DNA of 64,000 bases from positions 124,001-188,000 of the forward strand of contig MU385757.1 of assembly GCA_022497155.1 (NCBI GenBank), written 5' to 3'. A model generated the notes under the pieces. The model saw only the letters and a program-made list of their open reading frames with translations, searched no databases and was not told the origin of the DNA. The position numbers were made by a program, and so were the translations under genes. Below, one piece after another: positions 1-11,167 of this stretch. Position 1 is the first letter of the stretch. Every line of letters begins with the position of its first letter. This DNA comes from Whalleya microplaca (lineage: Eukaryota; Ascomycota; Sordariomycetes; Xylariales; Xylariaceae).

Positions 1-3000
1 AAGAGGATCATCCACGGTGCCCCGTTAGCAGTCAAGAACAGGCTGAATTTAGTGCGTAATGTGTGAGTAGCATCCCAAGTTTGGTTTAAGGAGCAATTTT
101 CCCCTCCTGGAGTACATGGGAGTTGAAAGGTCCTGACATAGGTCTTGAAGTGCCTAATAATGTGTCACACTGTCTACAAAGAGAGAAGGCTGACTCGAGA
201 TGCGGTAGTGATCGGTCTATGATAAACGGCATCATGGAGACATTGGATGGTGCTCAAGTGCAGAAAAAGCGCAAAGCACTGGCACAGACATTTGCGCTCT
301 CTTCTTGGATAACGAAAGAAGCAGAATACATCCAATGGCTTGATGAGAATGAAAGTAAAGACATGCCTCACGAGGCTCGGGCTGGGGATTGTTTGTGGAT
401 TCGAGGCCCAGAGGGTCGTGGCAAAACTAGTGCATCCCTCGCGGCTGTTGAGGAAATCGAGGGCCTCATCAGGACAAATGAAGAGAAGGACACAGGCCAA
501 GGACCTGTTCTCCTGGCATATTTCTTCTGTGATTCGATACCGGAATACTGTGCGGCAGAGGACGTGCTCAAAAGCTTGATAACTCAATTGATTAACCAGC
601 AGGAAACACTTGCCCCCTATGCGAAGTCCTTTGCCAAGAAGAAGGGCGAAACCAAATCGCAGGCACAGGTGACCGTTGAAAACCTTTGGCAAACACTCCA
701 GGATATGCTTACCGACGAGTTCATCGGTAGTAAGGTTATCTTTGTTCTTAATAACCTCCACACACTTCCTGAAGACTCGGATTCTACCATCAAACTGATG
801 AAATACATACATGCTGAGCTTCAAAACATGAATGGCATAGATGCGAAGCGCGTTCCTACCAGATGGATGATCACCAGTCGGGAAGCCCACAACATCGAAG
901 AAGCGCTCAAAGTCGATACTGTCCGCCTCGTTGACCTCGAGGACGAGAAGTACGGAGACCAAGTTCAGATGGCATTACGGAAACGCGCTAAAGAGATGGT
1001 ATCTGCGCTCGAAGAGAAGAAGAGCTACAACAAAGCGCTTTCATATTTCGCCAGTAGTCTCATTGGGAAGCGGGCACAGAATACGCAGTGGATCGATATC
1101 ACCTGCGTTCAACTCGAAGAGCTTCCACAAGCTGAGAGCGACCTCAAAGTGCGACGTGTACTTGAGACTATGCCACAAGATCTCAAGACTCTTCTGAACA
1201 GCGCGTGGCTTCAAATCTTCCAGTCTAACGAAAAGGACGTAGAGAAGATCAAGGAGATGCTGCGTACTCTGGTTCTTACCTATGAAGACCCCACTGAAGC
1301 CGAGCTAGGTGTGCTCGCTGGACTCTGCTCGAATGAGGAAGAGAAGGCTGAGCTCCGCAAATTCATTGAGAAATGCAAGCCACTATTGGCAATCAAGAGG
1401 ACAAGTAAACCGGATGTTACAATCTGCTTCATGAACGCGGTGGTCAAGACACACCTCCTAGAGAATGCCAAGCAGCTCCTTGGTATGTCGAAAGAGGAAA
1501 TAAAATGGCAACACGGTGTTCTTGCCCTTCGCTCATTTTCGCATGTTCATGATAGTTTTGATTTCCCTGAGCCAGAGAAAACCGAGGAAGAAAAGCCAAA
1601 AGCTGCCAGTGAAGAAAACGCAGAACAGGCTGCTTCTGAAGACGGCGAAGTAGACGAGGATAGCGGCGAGGAAGATGAGGAAGATGAGGAAGACGAGGAG
1701 GATGAGGATGATGAGGATGATTCGGACAGCGAGTGGGATAACGGTGTCGACCAGGACCCAGAAGCTGACGTGCTTCGCGACAAGGCTTGTAAGTCAAACT
1801 CCAGCGATTCAATGTCCTTTGTAGCTCTCTTGCTTCATCCTACCTGAGTCTCTTGGTATTTCTAGGGAGTCTGAAATATCGAACTCCCTGCTAGCCCCTA
1901 TCACCATACCTGCTTGAGTGATGGCTGACTCTAAGCAATATAGTACCATATACGGTTAAACATTGGCTTCACCATGCTAGTAAAGCAACCCGTGATATTG
2001 CTGAGGATCTGAGTCTAGAAAAGCAATTTTGGGAGCCTGAATCGCGCATACGACGAAGGTGGCTCGTGGAATATTGTCGCATGACTGACACTTTCGACAT
2101 CTTCGATTACAAGACTTTAACTGGTTTACATATTGCGGCCTCTGTTGGCTTCAGGGAACTTGTAGCCGCCCTAATTCGAAATGGCTACGAAGAACAGATC
2201 AAGATACGCGATTCGTTGATAAATACACCAGTATGTTTCTGCGGACCTTTTCTATTCAACAAATATTAACCAAAGGCGTCATTTAGCTCCATTTTGCCGC
2301 GCATTTTGGTCGACCAAGAATTGTTGAAGAACTACTCAATAGGGGCGCTGTGATTGATGATGGTGATGAAATACACGAACAGACGCCTTTGCACATGGCC
2401 GCATTTGGAGGCCATGTCGAGGTCATCAAGAAACTGTTATTAAGGCACGCAAATCCTAATGCAACCGCCTGCGATATCGGTCCTGTTGTCAACGCAGCGA
2501 TCTGCTCTGGCAACCGAGCGGCAGTGGAATTGCTGGTTGATTACGGAGTCTCCCTGACAGTAGACCGTGACGATCTAGACGCACCGTTAGCACTAGCCGC
2601 GTTGCTGTCTGACATCACCATGTTTGAGTACTTGATTGAAAAGTATGCGGACAAGTTGCCTACCGAAGAGTATAGCAAAGCCTTTATTAAGGCTGCCGAG
2701 GCAGGCAGAATTGAGGTCTTCAACAAGTTACTTGAGTTTGAGCACAGCCAAGAATACTTCCAGAGCGCTCTGAATGCGGCTGTCGAGGAATGGAATTGGG
2801 ACATTGTTACAATTCTCTTGGATAAACGCACTGGACTCGACTGTAACAATTTGTTTTACCAAGCCGCTACAGGCACTGAACCCCAGGATAAGCTTCTCGA
2901 GATAGTTTGGCAATATGCAGACGGGTCGATATCCCCAGAGACGCTCAATAATTCTCTCTACGACGCCACGGATAGGGAGAAGGAATCGACAGTCAAGTTA

Positions 3001-5061
3001 CTTCTTGAGCAGTTTGGGGCGAATCCTAACGTCACCGGCGATGAGTAAGTTGAAGTGAATATAGTATAGTGTGCAGCTCAACTAATTGCTTCTAGATACG
3101 GGAACGCTCTGACGGCTGCCGCGTACGACGGCACTATTGAGATAATTCGATTGCTCTTGAGGGCCGGCGCAGATGTAAATGCTCCCGAAGGATGGGCACT
3201 TCAGACAGCTGCCGCCGAAGGGCATTACAACGTCGTCGAGGAGCTTCTGCAGCACGGCGCCGACGTTAATGCTTTTACTAAGAACGATAATTTTGCGGCG
3301 GGTACTGCGTTGCAAGGTGCTTGCGAAGGAGGCAAGACTGAAATAGTTACACTGCTCCTCGAACACAACGCGAATCCCAACCTTGGAGGAGGTACCGATG
3401 CGCCTCCGATCATCGCTACGGCGAAGCGAGCAGAGGAAGAAATTTTCAAGCTTCTCGTCAAAGCCAAGGCAGATCTAGACGTATTTGGAGGCTGGGACAT
3501 GTCTACACCGCTGATCAACGCGGCTGCCTATATGTCTCAATCCTCGCTTCAACTTCTACTTGACGCGGGAGCTGACATCAATCTCGCAGATAACGATGGG
3601 GACACTGCCTTAATTATAGCTTCGGGCAGAGGCGAGGCCGAAGCCGTACAATTCCTCCTAGATAGTGGCGCAGACATCATGCAATCGAGCAAGAGAGACG
3701 AAAACGCTCTCCAGGCCGCGTTTAGGAATGATAATGAGGACTGTATGGAGATCCTCGTTGATCGTGTTTCGGTGCTTTTAGGGGCTCTCAAGACCGCGAT
3801 GGAGTCCGGCAACACAGCTGTTACCAGTGTTGTTCGAGGCTCAATTAGTAGCAAGCAAGGGCTCAACTATGATGATGACGTTCGGAAGCCCGAAGAAATA
3901 AGTCATACAGAGAGTTCGTCTAGTCATGCTAAAAGCTTTCAAGACGAGAAGGCTGCCGATGACACCATCGCTTCAATACAGAGCGATGAGGACCTTACTA
4001 ATGACAAAAATGGACAACTGTCTTCTGAGAGTCATGCGGGTGAGGATGACACAGAGGCGTCTGATTGTACTACTCAACATGCCACCCTGAATACCATACC
4101 GGATTTTCTGAAAGATGCTCTTGATACTCAGATCTCCCTATTGAGCCAGTTTGGACAAACTTCTACTCAAGAACTGCCAGATTCTTCATCTAAGGTCGAA
4201 CATACTGTCAATCAAACCCAGTCAAGTTGGCAACGTGACCAACAGCCAGAATTGCAGCAGTGGGCACAGCCAGTCGCGGGCCCAATCGCAACGGTTTCGC
4301 AGCCTGCTGAGCTGCCCTCTCAGGGGATCATCAGGAGAAAACCAGCACCCAGGGTTTCCTATGATAATCAACCTCGTCTGACACCTTCTCCGAAGCCATC
4401 AGAGCTATCAGCTAAACGTTACCCAACACCACCAACAACTGATAGTTACGATCAAAACACTACAGTCTACCAAGCCTATCAAAAACCTTCCAGATTAGAT
4501 AACAATCCATCTTCACAGCCAATACTTTCCAACCAAACTCCTCAGAACCAGACTATATCTTCACAACCTTCTGTGTCATATCAACATCCACAATCTTACC
4601 AACAAATACAATCTTCCCAAGTAACGGCGCAGTACCAAGCCCCAGCTCAATACCAGGACAGTTCGCTAGATGAAGGCACAAATTACGGAAACACAACTAA
4701 ATACCAGCCTACAAATCAGTATCCGATACAACAACATAGTTTCACCCCGTACAATCCAGATTCATATCATGTACCACCGCCTCTCCCAGCGAAACCACAG
4801 GATTACACTCCGAACGACCAAACACAGGTATATCAGAACCAGATGTACCAGCAAGACTGGCAGAATCCCCAATATCAAGAATACTACGGGAACGCCGATG
4901 CAAATCATCAGTATAATGGCAATGTCTACGGTGGGGCGGACTGGGACCAACCTCGTCCACCACTGAAGTCGCAGAGGTCTTCGTCGTTCTTTACTGGTGG
5001 GATGAAGAATACTCTCGATAAGGCAAAACTGATGGGAAATGGTATGTTCACTAGGAAGTAA
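1..5061 (+). CDS. NACHT-type NTPase with ankyrin repeats and Q/Y-rich tail, 5' partial
   Basis: This is a fungal NLR-like (STAND) protein whose true start lies upstream of the window. Visible exons are about 123-1788, 1944-2230, 2287-3044 and 3096-5061; introns start at GTAAGT (1789), GTATGT (2231) and GTAAGT (3045), and the phases agree. Bases 1-60 are probably an upstream exon joined by an intron ending near 122; the continuous frame opens there without an ATG. An NTPase domain has a Walker A motif GPEGRGKT (about 404-427), a Walker B-like strand VIFVLNNLH (about 735-762) in which Asn stands where Asp is usual, and an ITSR sensor motif. An acidic Glu/Asp run follows (about 1660-1740). Some 12-14 ankyrin repeats cover about 2110-3780 (motifs such as TPLHMAA and LLLRAGADVN). 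The last 400 residues are disordered and rich in Q, S, P and Y. Such proteins are thought to act in non-self recognition in fungi; a specific role here is unknown. Confidence 0.8.
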
Positions 5062-6583
5062 GTGGCAGAGTATTCAATATTTCGGCTGTACGATATGGTA
5101 AATAGGATATTTAACAGAATGCAATATGAAATATGATACCTTTAACAACTGCGATACTCATTCTTTCTCTGTCACTTTTGGCAATTCGTCAAAAGACCAT
5201 TCGCATATTTGCCTGAGACGTTGCAAGCGAATTGTAACTAACTTGATCTATTTCATTTAACCACGACACTGACAGCGCCATTTTTCAACCAAGAGACGTT
5301 AGTTCAAGACACCAATTTATCTGGTTAAGAAGCAACAACTTTCTCACCGAGGCGAAGATATAGCTTTCATATGTATTTTGGAAATGATATCTTTGGTTAT
5401 ATTATGGAGACACAAGGCCACCATTCTCATCACGGCAAAGTCCCCAGACACACGATCTGCTACATATTAAGACATGACAAAACCAGCACAATACTTCTTC
5501 ACCGTGATCAGTAAGTCGGATATATGTCATACATTGAAGCAAGAGACATAGTAAATGAGGTACGGGGAGTAAGACACGAAGCATAAGGTATAATCTATCG
5601 ATTCAAACGCACATTATCCCTTTTAACACTCATATAGTCACGAAACAACCCCCTTCTTCACGAGAGATAAAAATAACCATATCCTTACCATTAAGGTACG
5701 AGCAGCATCTTTCCACGCCTTATTCCAGTCATTGGGGCATGAGGCAACAACTTCACATGCACAGACTATCAATAAATTTCGAATTGATGCTTGAACACAG
5801 TTTACCTAGCATGGGGCACATCCATTGCCATACATTATGAAGGTACCAGATATACCCTCAGGTAATCGTCGCACACTAACAAATGGAGACCATCGGGCTG
5901 GAGATTATAACCCTCCTAGTTGCTCTCTACCCAGAGGGCAACCTAGCAGGCTGCAGATAGTAGCATCTCGTGTTCGATGGACTCTCATTATTAGTACATA
6001 CATTTTATTTCATTGAGGCGTGTGCTACCTAATGTTGCTTAAACGAACAAGAGGCACATTCCAACTTGGTAGCCATTTACGCGTATGCTATTCCTACTAA
6101 CTCAATAGTAAGTTTGAGAATTGTTGTGCTTAGTCCACGAGGCACCGTTTAAAAGGCCGCATCGACCATATGTTTTATCTAAACTTCAAACGAACTCTGA
6201 CGGGTTAAACTTATTGGGCTTGAAAATCAAGAACTGGTACAGCCCAAGACGCCTAGAAGCATTGTCTATAGCTAGCAGGCCATCCGCCAGTCTATAATAG
6301 CTGTAGCTCAAGCTAATCAAGTCACATAAATCTTGTTTTTCAACAAAATTAGGTTTAACCTATCTTTAGATGATATAAGGACACACAAGTCCTGGGAAAT
6401 GATCACTTCAACGAAATTTCCTACTTCATCAATATTGCAAAGAAACTCGGGTTCGATAATGATACAAAATTATCCTAATATCGGTCGCTGATTGCCCACC
6501 AGAAGCTATCAGCTCAGTATATTACTTCTCTAGAAAAGGTCTATCAAAATATACCCAAGTCAAAATAGGTACCTCAGCACACA
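5062..6583. other. Gene-free AT-rich intergenic region
   Basis: There is no open frame longer than about 60 codons with a plausible start and no splice-linked exon chain that I can support. The DNA is AT-rich with scattered stops in all frames. It probably holds the 3' end of the NACHT-ankyrin transcript and the promoter of the small membrane protein. No repeat or RNA gene was recognised. Confidence 0.6.
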
Positions 6584-7194
6584 ATGGAATTTCCCAGCAA
6601 TTCCTCTTTTGCAGTCACAGGCCACCAAAACACAACCTGTGAAGTCTCTTTGCCCTCAGAATCTTGTTGTGTCGTTACCGACGAGGTACTGTGCGAAGCG
6701 TACGTCGAAAATGCGACGAAGACGAATGAAGGCTGACAGAAACCTCCAGATATTTTCAAGTTGGAGAATGCCTCGACTGCTTACACTCCTCTGTGCGAGA
6801 TCAAATTTTTAAAAGCGGCACTATTGAGCCATGTACGGGCGCCGCAACGGAAACATATAACGAGCCGATGAAGAGGACTGAAAAACACGTGGTGATTCTC
6901 TCAATATGGATGATTGCTGTGATTGTCTTATTCTTAGGAACGGTGGTGGCCTTTTACAGTTATCATAAATGCCGCGAGGTTAAAAGGCGTCGGCGTGGGA
7001 GGAGGGAGCAGAGAGAAAATGGTCCTGTCAACGGAGAGCAGACCGTCCCGGACGAAGAGCAGGCCGTCACGGACGAAGAGCGGACCGTCACGGATGGAGA
7101 TTTAGGACACTCTTCTATCTCCGGCACCTCTACCTGGGGCACCTCTTCCTGGAGCACTTCCACACTCAATGTGCAAAGGTGGACAAGGACGTAG
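6584..7194 (+). CDS. Orphan single-pass membrane protein with Cys-rich ectodomain
   Basis: I do not recognise a family. The model joins exon 6584-6699 and exon 6750-7194 through a 50-base intron with donor GTACGT, branch GCTGAC and acceptor CAG; phases match and give 186 residues. The N-terminal half has about eight cysteines (CCVV, CEA, ECLDC) and N-glycosylation-type sequons (NSS, NTT). A hydrophobic segment follows (VVILSIWMIAVIVLFLGTVV, about 6889-6948) and then a basic stop-transfer run KRRRRGRR. The tail carries three short acidic repeats (TVPDEEQ, AVTDEER, TVTDGD) and ends Ser/Thr/Trp-rich (about 7105-7165). This layout suggests an outside-Cys-rich, inside-tail surface protein. No signal peptide is seen, so it is either a type III protein or there is an unseen first exon: a TAG at 6566-6568 could be an acceptor. 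The gene call is moderate. Confidence 0.45.
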
Positions 7195-7799
7195 GGGGCC
7201 TCTACCAATCTAGTCTATCCGCTGAGTGCGCGACCCTTACAATAGGGTGACTACGGCCCTGTTAGGCTCCGGTGGTCTTGCGGTCTGGTGGTCTGGTGAT
7301 GAGGCCAAATCGGATTGGCACGGACACGGAATGTGCTTGAGGTTTATTATCGTATGGTGTGGCCTAAGAGAAGTAGAGGAGTCGTCGGACATGGCAGGTC
7401 CGGCGCGGCCTGCTACGGTTACCATTGGTAGCCAATACATCTGCGATTCGCCTTCCCGACAGTTTGGTTGCTGCGAGCAAGGGATATTTGATGATTGGCA
7501 CTGTTACGCATACAATGTATCATAGTCGCACCCCTGCATGCAAGGAGCAGACACATGCCAAGGGCAGCAGCGGAATCTCACCAATTAGGACACTGCTTTG
7601 CCTTGACTTTGCAGCTTTCCCAGTCGGCGAAGGATAAAAATTACCATACATATCAAGAGGCCAGAGGTGCAGTCACTAGTGAAAATCTAGTTGTAATAAT
7701 CCTCGATAGTAAACGAGTGCGCCAAATTCTCTTTACCTAGATACGGATTACCAGCGCTCCAACAGAACAGCTGATATCGAGTGACTTTTTGGCTTTTCC
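7195..7799. other. Intergenic region before the GST gene
   Basis: Contains overlapping short frames (for example 7226-7525) that start without good context and resemble nothing known. I read it as terminator and promoter sequence. Confidence 0.5.
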
Positions 7800-8798
7800 A
7801 TGTCTTCAATTAGCATAGCCGGCATGAAGCCCATTCTTGTATGGCTCACCGGTAAGTCGATTATGAAAGCATCTAAAGTGTAGTCCTGTCGCATCGCTGA
7901 CCGTGCTAGCTCCGGGGCCCAACCCATGGAAGGTGTGCATTGCCGATTACCACGTTGGTGTTTACCATCTGACATGATATGTCCAGGTAGTTGTGATCCT
8001 CGAAGAGCTGGGTGTGCCTTACGAAATCAAACTTATCAAGTTCGACGTTGTCAAGAAGAAGCCTTTCACTGATATCAACCCAAATGGAAGGACTCCGGGT
8101 TCGTATGTTTCTGGTTCTCCGCATTCCACGCTGACGGTCCCAGCTATCCAAGATCCGAACACGGATCTCACACTATGGGAGTCGGGTCTATCATCCAGTA
8201 TCTGATTGAGCAGTACGACACCAACAAGAAGTTGACATACGATACACTCAAGGAGAGACATCATCTCAATCAGTGGCTCCAATTCCAAATGAGCGGCCAA
8301 GGCCCCTATTACGGGGTGGCTGCCTGGTGAGTGCTCGCTCATTTCACACAGGGGAGGCTCCCATCCATGAACTGATCCCATTCACCTGACTTCAGGTTCA
8401 ACGTGCTCCATCAGGAGAAGGTTCCCTCGGCCATAGAGCGATACAACGACCAGCTGAAGCGCGTGCTCGGCGTCCTAGACGGCTGGCTCGAGGGCAGACA
8501 GTGGCTCGTCGGCGACAAGATTACGTACGCCAACCTGAGCTTCCTGCCGTGGAATGATCGCATAGACGCCGTGATTCTTTGCAAGCCGGACGAGAAATTC
8601 GCTGGTTTCCCGAATGTGCAGGCCTGGCATGAGTGCATCGCGGCGCGCCCGGCGTGGAAGAGGTCCATGGAGGTGCGGGAAGGTCTGATGCAGCAACAGG
8701 GACTGGAGAACGCGACGGGGAGGCCAAGTCACTTTAAATCGCACCAGGAATATGAGGCAGCTATTGCGGCGGGAAAGGATACCAGTGCGAAGGCCTAG
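7800..8798 (+). CDS. Glutathione S-transferase, Ure2p-like class, frameshifted
   Basis: It would conjugate glutathione to electrophiles or reduce peroxides in the cytosol, as in fungal Ure2p-like GSTs. Exons are 7800-7851, 7910-7932, 7987-8098, 8144-8326 and 8396-8798; introns use GTAAGT, GTGTGC, GTTCGT and GTGAGT donors and CTGAC branches. The thioredoxin-fold half shows GPNPWKV, ILEELGVPYE, NPNGRTP-A and LWESG; the all-alpha half shows QWLQFQMSGQGPYYG, GWLEGRQWLVGDKITYA and a Trp-rich stretch. Inside the fourth exon the frame breaks at about 8187: after LWESG the expected I-I-Q-Y-L is only read in the next frame, so one base is missing compared with the family. Everything downstream, including the last splice, is intact in the new frame. 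This is either a sequencing or assembly indel or a recent pseudogene. Confidence 0.8.
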
Positions 8799-9418
8799 TT
8801 TACTCTACTCGCAGAAAGAGACTTCGGTAGTTAACTACCTGAATAGGGTCAGATACACTCGCCTAGGTTAAAGGGTGTGAATACTAGTAGCATATGTATC
8901 CAACATGAAAGAAAATTTACGATTGCTCTGGCACCAATACACATTAAGTCACTGCATTCAAATTTAGCATTTGCGACGCAGTAGATTCTGAAGTGGTGAT
9001 GGGCAAGTAGAGAGTTCCGCCGTGTTTGTCAGACCTTAGGTCCTAGTAAACCGTATCGATGTGATCGATATTGCAAAGCTAGATGGCACAGCATCTTCAT
9101 CTTGAAAGATTCTTAGCAGATAGAGTGTGGAATAGCTTAGCTATACTACCAAATATTAACTTGAGTAGATAAAACAAACTGGGTGATGTGCCGGCGAGAG
9201 AATTAGGGGAGCAAGCTCGGATGTGCACCGCCACAGATACAAGCGCCAAGAGGCCATCTCACACCGCCTTCACAGCCACACCCAGCCTCAGTCCATAAGA
9301 TACTGGCAGAAAAAAAAAGTTCTGAAGAGCATCTCGCATCGATTGTACGTATAAGTGGAAAAGTCCCAAGCTCAACTTGCCGACCAAACATACCGGTAAT
9401 CCAACACCAACCTCAACA
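8799..9418. other. Intergenic region, GST to EBP2
   Basis: No coding frame of note. The last 150 bases before the Ebp2 start contain an A-run near 9309 and are presumably its promoter and leader. Confidence 0.5.
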
Positions 9419-10822
9419 ATGGCCAAGAGCAAACTGAAACTCGCCCTCGCGGCAGAGAAGGAGGTCGACTTCAAGAAATTGAAGGAAAAAAAGAAGCACA
9501 AGCAGAGGGTTAAGAGCAAGCAAAAGACCGCCGGCAAGCATGGTGGGGCACCTCACGGGGAGGACGACGATGACTGGGAAGGCGTTGATGAAGACGACGA
9601 GGAGACTGCCGATGGCGGTGCACCAATTGACGACTCAGAGGACGAGCAAGAGGACGAGGAGCGGCAGATCGACTACGCGGCGGTAGACGAAAGCGACAGC
9701 TCAGATTCCTCGATAGACCTCGAGGAGAAGATACAGCGGCCGAAGTCCAAATTCCACGCAGATAAAGCTAAAGCTCTCGCCGCCGCAACTTCAAATAAAA
9801 AAGCCGATGAGGACGACGAGGAAGAGGAGGAGGAGGAGGAGGAAGACGAAGAAGACATCCCCATGTCCGACCTGGAAGACCTCCCCGACGACGAAAAGGA
9901 AGACCTGATCCCGCACTCCCGCCTAACCATCAACAACACCTCGGCGCTCCTGGCCTCGCTGAACCGGATACGGATACCAACGGACGCCTCGGTGCCGTTC
10001 GCGGCGCACCAGAGCGTGGTAAGCGCGGAGCCGACGGCGGGCGGCATCGAGGACATCCAGGACGACCTGAAGCGCGAACTAGCGTTCTACGCGCAGAGCC
10101 TGGCGGCGGCGAAGCGGGCGCGCGCGCTGCTGCGCGCCGAGGGCGTGCCGTTCTCGCGGCCGACGGACTACTTCGCCGAGATGGTCAAGGACGACGGGCA
10201 CATGGAGAAGGTGAAGGCGAAGCTCGTCGAGGAGGCCTCCGCCAAGCGCGCCTCCGCCGACGCCCGCAAGCAGCGCGACCTCAAGAAGTTCGGCAAGCAG
10301 GTCCAGGTCGCTAAGCTGCAGGAGCGCGCGAAGGCCAAGCGGGATACGCTTGAGAAGATTAAGACGCTTAAGCGGAGTGAGTAGCATCCAGCCAGCCATT
10401 CACCACCTATCTACCTACCTACCACCTTTCCCCCTTACTTACTGACTAGACACTATTCCTCACCCCTATTAAATACTTACTAACCCTCTCCTCCAGAACG
10501 TCAAGAATCCGGCACAGGCGACCTAGGCGCCACCGAAGCGGACCTCTTCGACGTCGGCGTCGACAGCGAGCTCAACAAGGCCTCAGCGGGACGCCGCCGC
10601 CCCTCTTCAGCGGCCCCCACGGCCGGCGCCAAGCGCCAGAGGAAGGACTCCAAGTACGGCTTCGGCGGCAAGAAGCGGCACGCGAAGTCGGGCGACGCCG
10701 CCAGCGCGTCCGACATGAGCGCCTTCAGCGCCCGCCGCATGAAGACGGGGGTGAAGGGGAAGGTCGCCAAGACTTCGCGCCTGGGGAAGAGTCGGAGGAG
10801 TGCTGGCGCTGGGAAGCGGTGA
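9419..10822 (+). CDS. EBP2: rRNA-processing protein Ebp2
   Basis: Ebp2 is a nucleolar 60S assembly factor needed for processing of 27S pre-rRNA. The start is the ATG at 9419 (MAKSKLKLAL). Exon 1 ends at 10376 before GTGAGT and exon 2 runs 10497-10822, giving about 427 residues, close to yeast Ebp2. The N-terminal part has a Lys-rich patch and long acidic runs (about 9560-9660 and 9805-9870). The conserved core starts near 10040 with DIQDDLKRELAFYAQSL and FSRPTDYFAEMVKDD, then a long basic coiled coil. The C-terminus has the family hallmark KYGFGGKKR and a basic tail (RLGKSRRS). The gene converges on Spb1, another 60S factor. Confidence 0.93.
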
Positions 10823-11167
10823 GAGGGAGAGAGGGAGAAGGGAAGGGGGAGGTAGATGTGGTTGTGGTTGTGGTGGAGAGAAAGGTGAGAGAAAAAGGAG
10901 AATGGCATGAAAGGAAGAAGTCTGGATTGAGGGTCGTAGTAGATACCACACATAAACGCGTCCTTCACGGTCAACGAAGATGTACTTTATGAGGCTTATA
11001 TAAGTGTTAATCAGGACTCATATCATGTAGTCCAACAGTCGAACACTTTTGCATCAAGGTGTATATATCATAATCCATAAATGCCCAATGGCTCCCTTTT
11101 CAATTCTCCCAGATGCATCATCATCATTACTATGACATGCTACATAGTCCAAACCTCCCACTAGGTA
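10823..11167. terminator. Shared 3' region between convergent EBP2 and SPB1
   Basis: About 345 bases separate the two convergent stop codons. The first part is purine-rich (GAGAGGGAGA type, about 10820-10900) and the rest is AT-rich. Both transcripts must end here; no specific polyadenylation signal can be fixed. Confidence 0.5.

Noticed and set aside
123..125. TTG as the start of the first protein
   Set aside because: The frame simply opens there; the NTPase domain needs N-terminal sequence and a plausible exon lies at 1-60, so the true start is outside the window.
7226..7525. 99-residue frame between the membrane protein and GST genes
   Set aside because: Starts at an alternative codon, no domain, overlaps other random frames.
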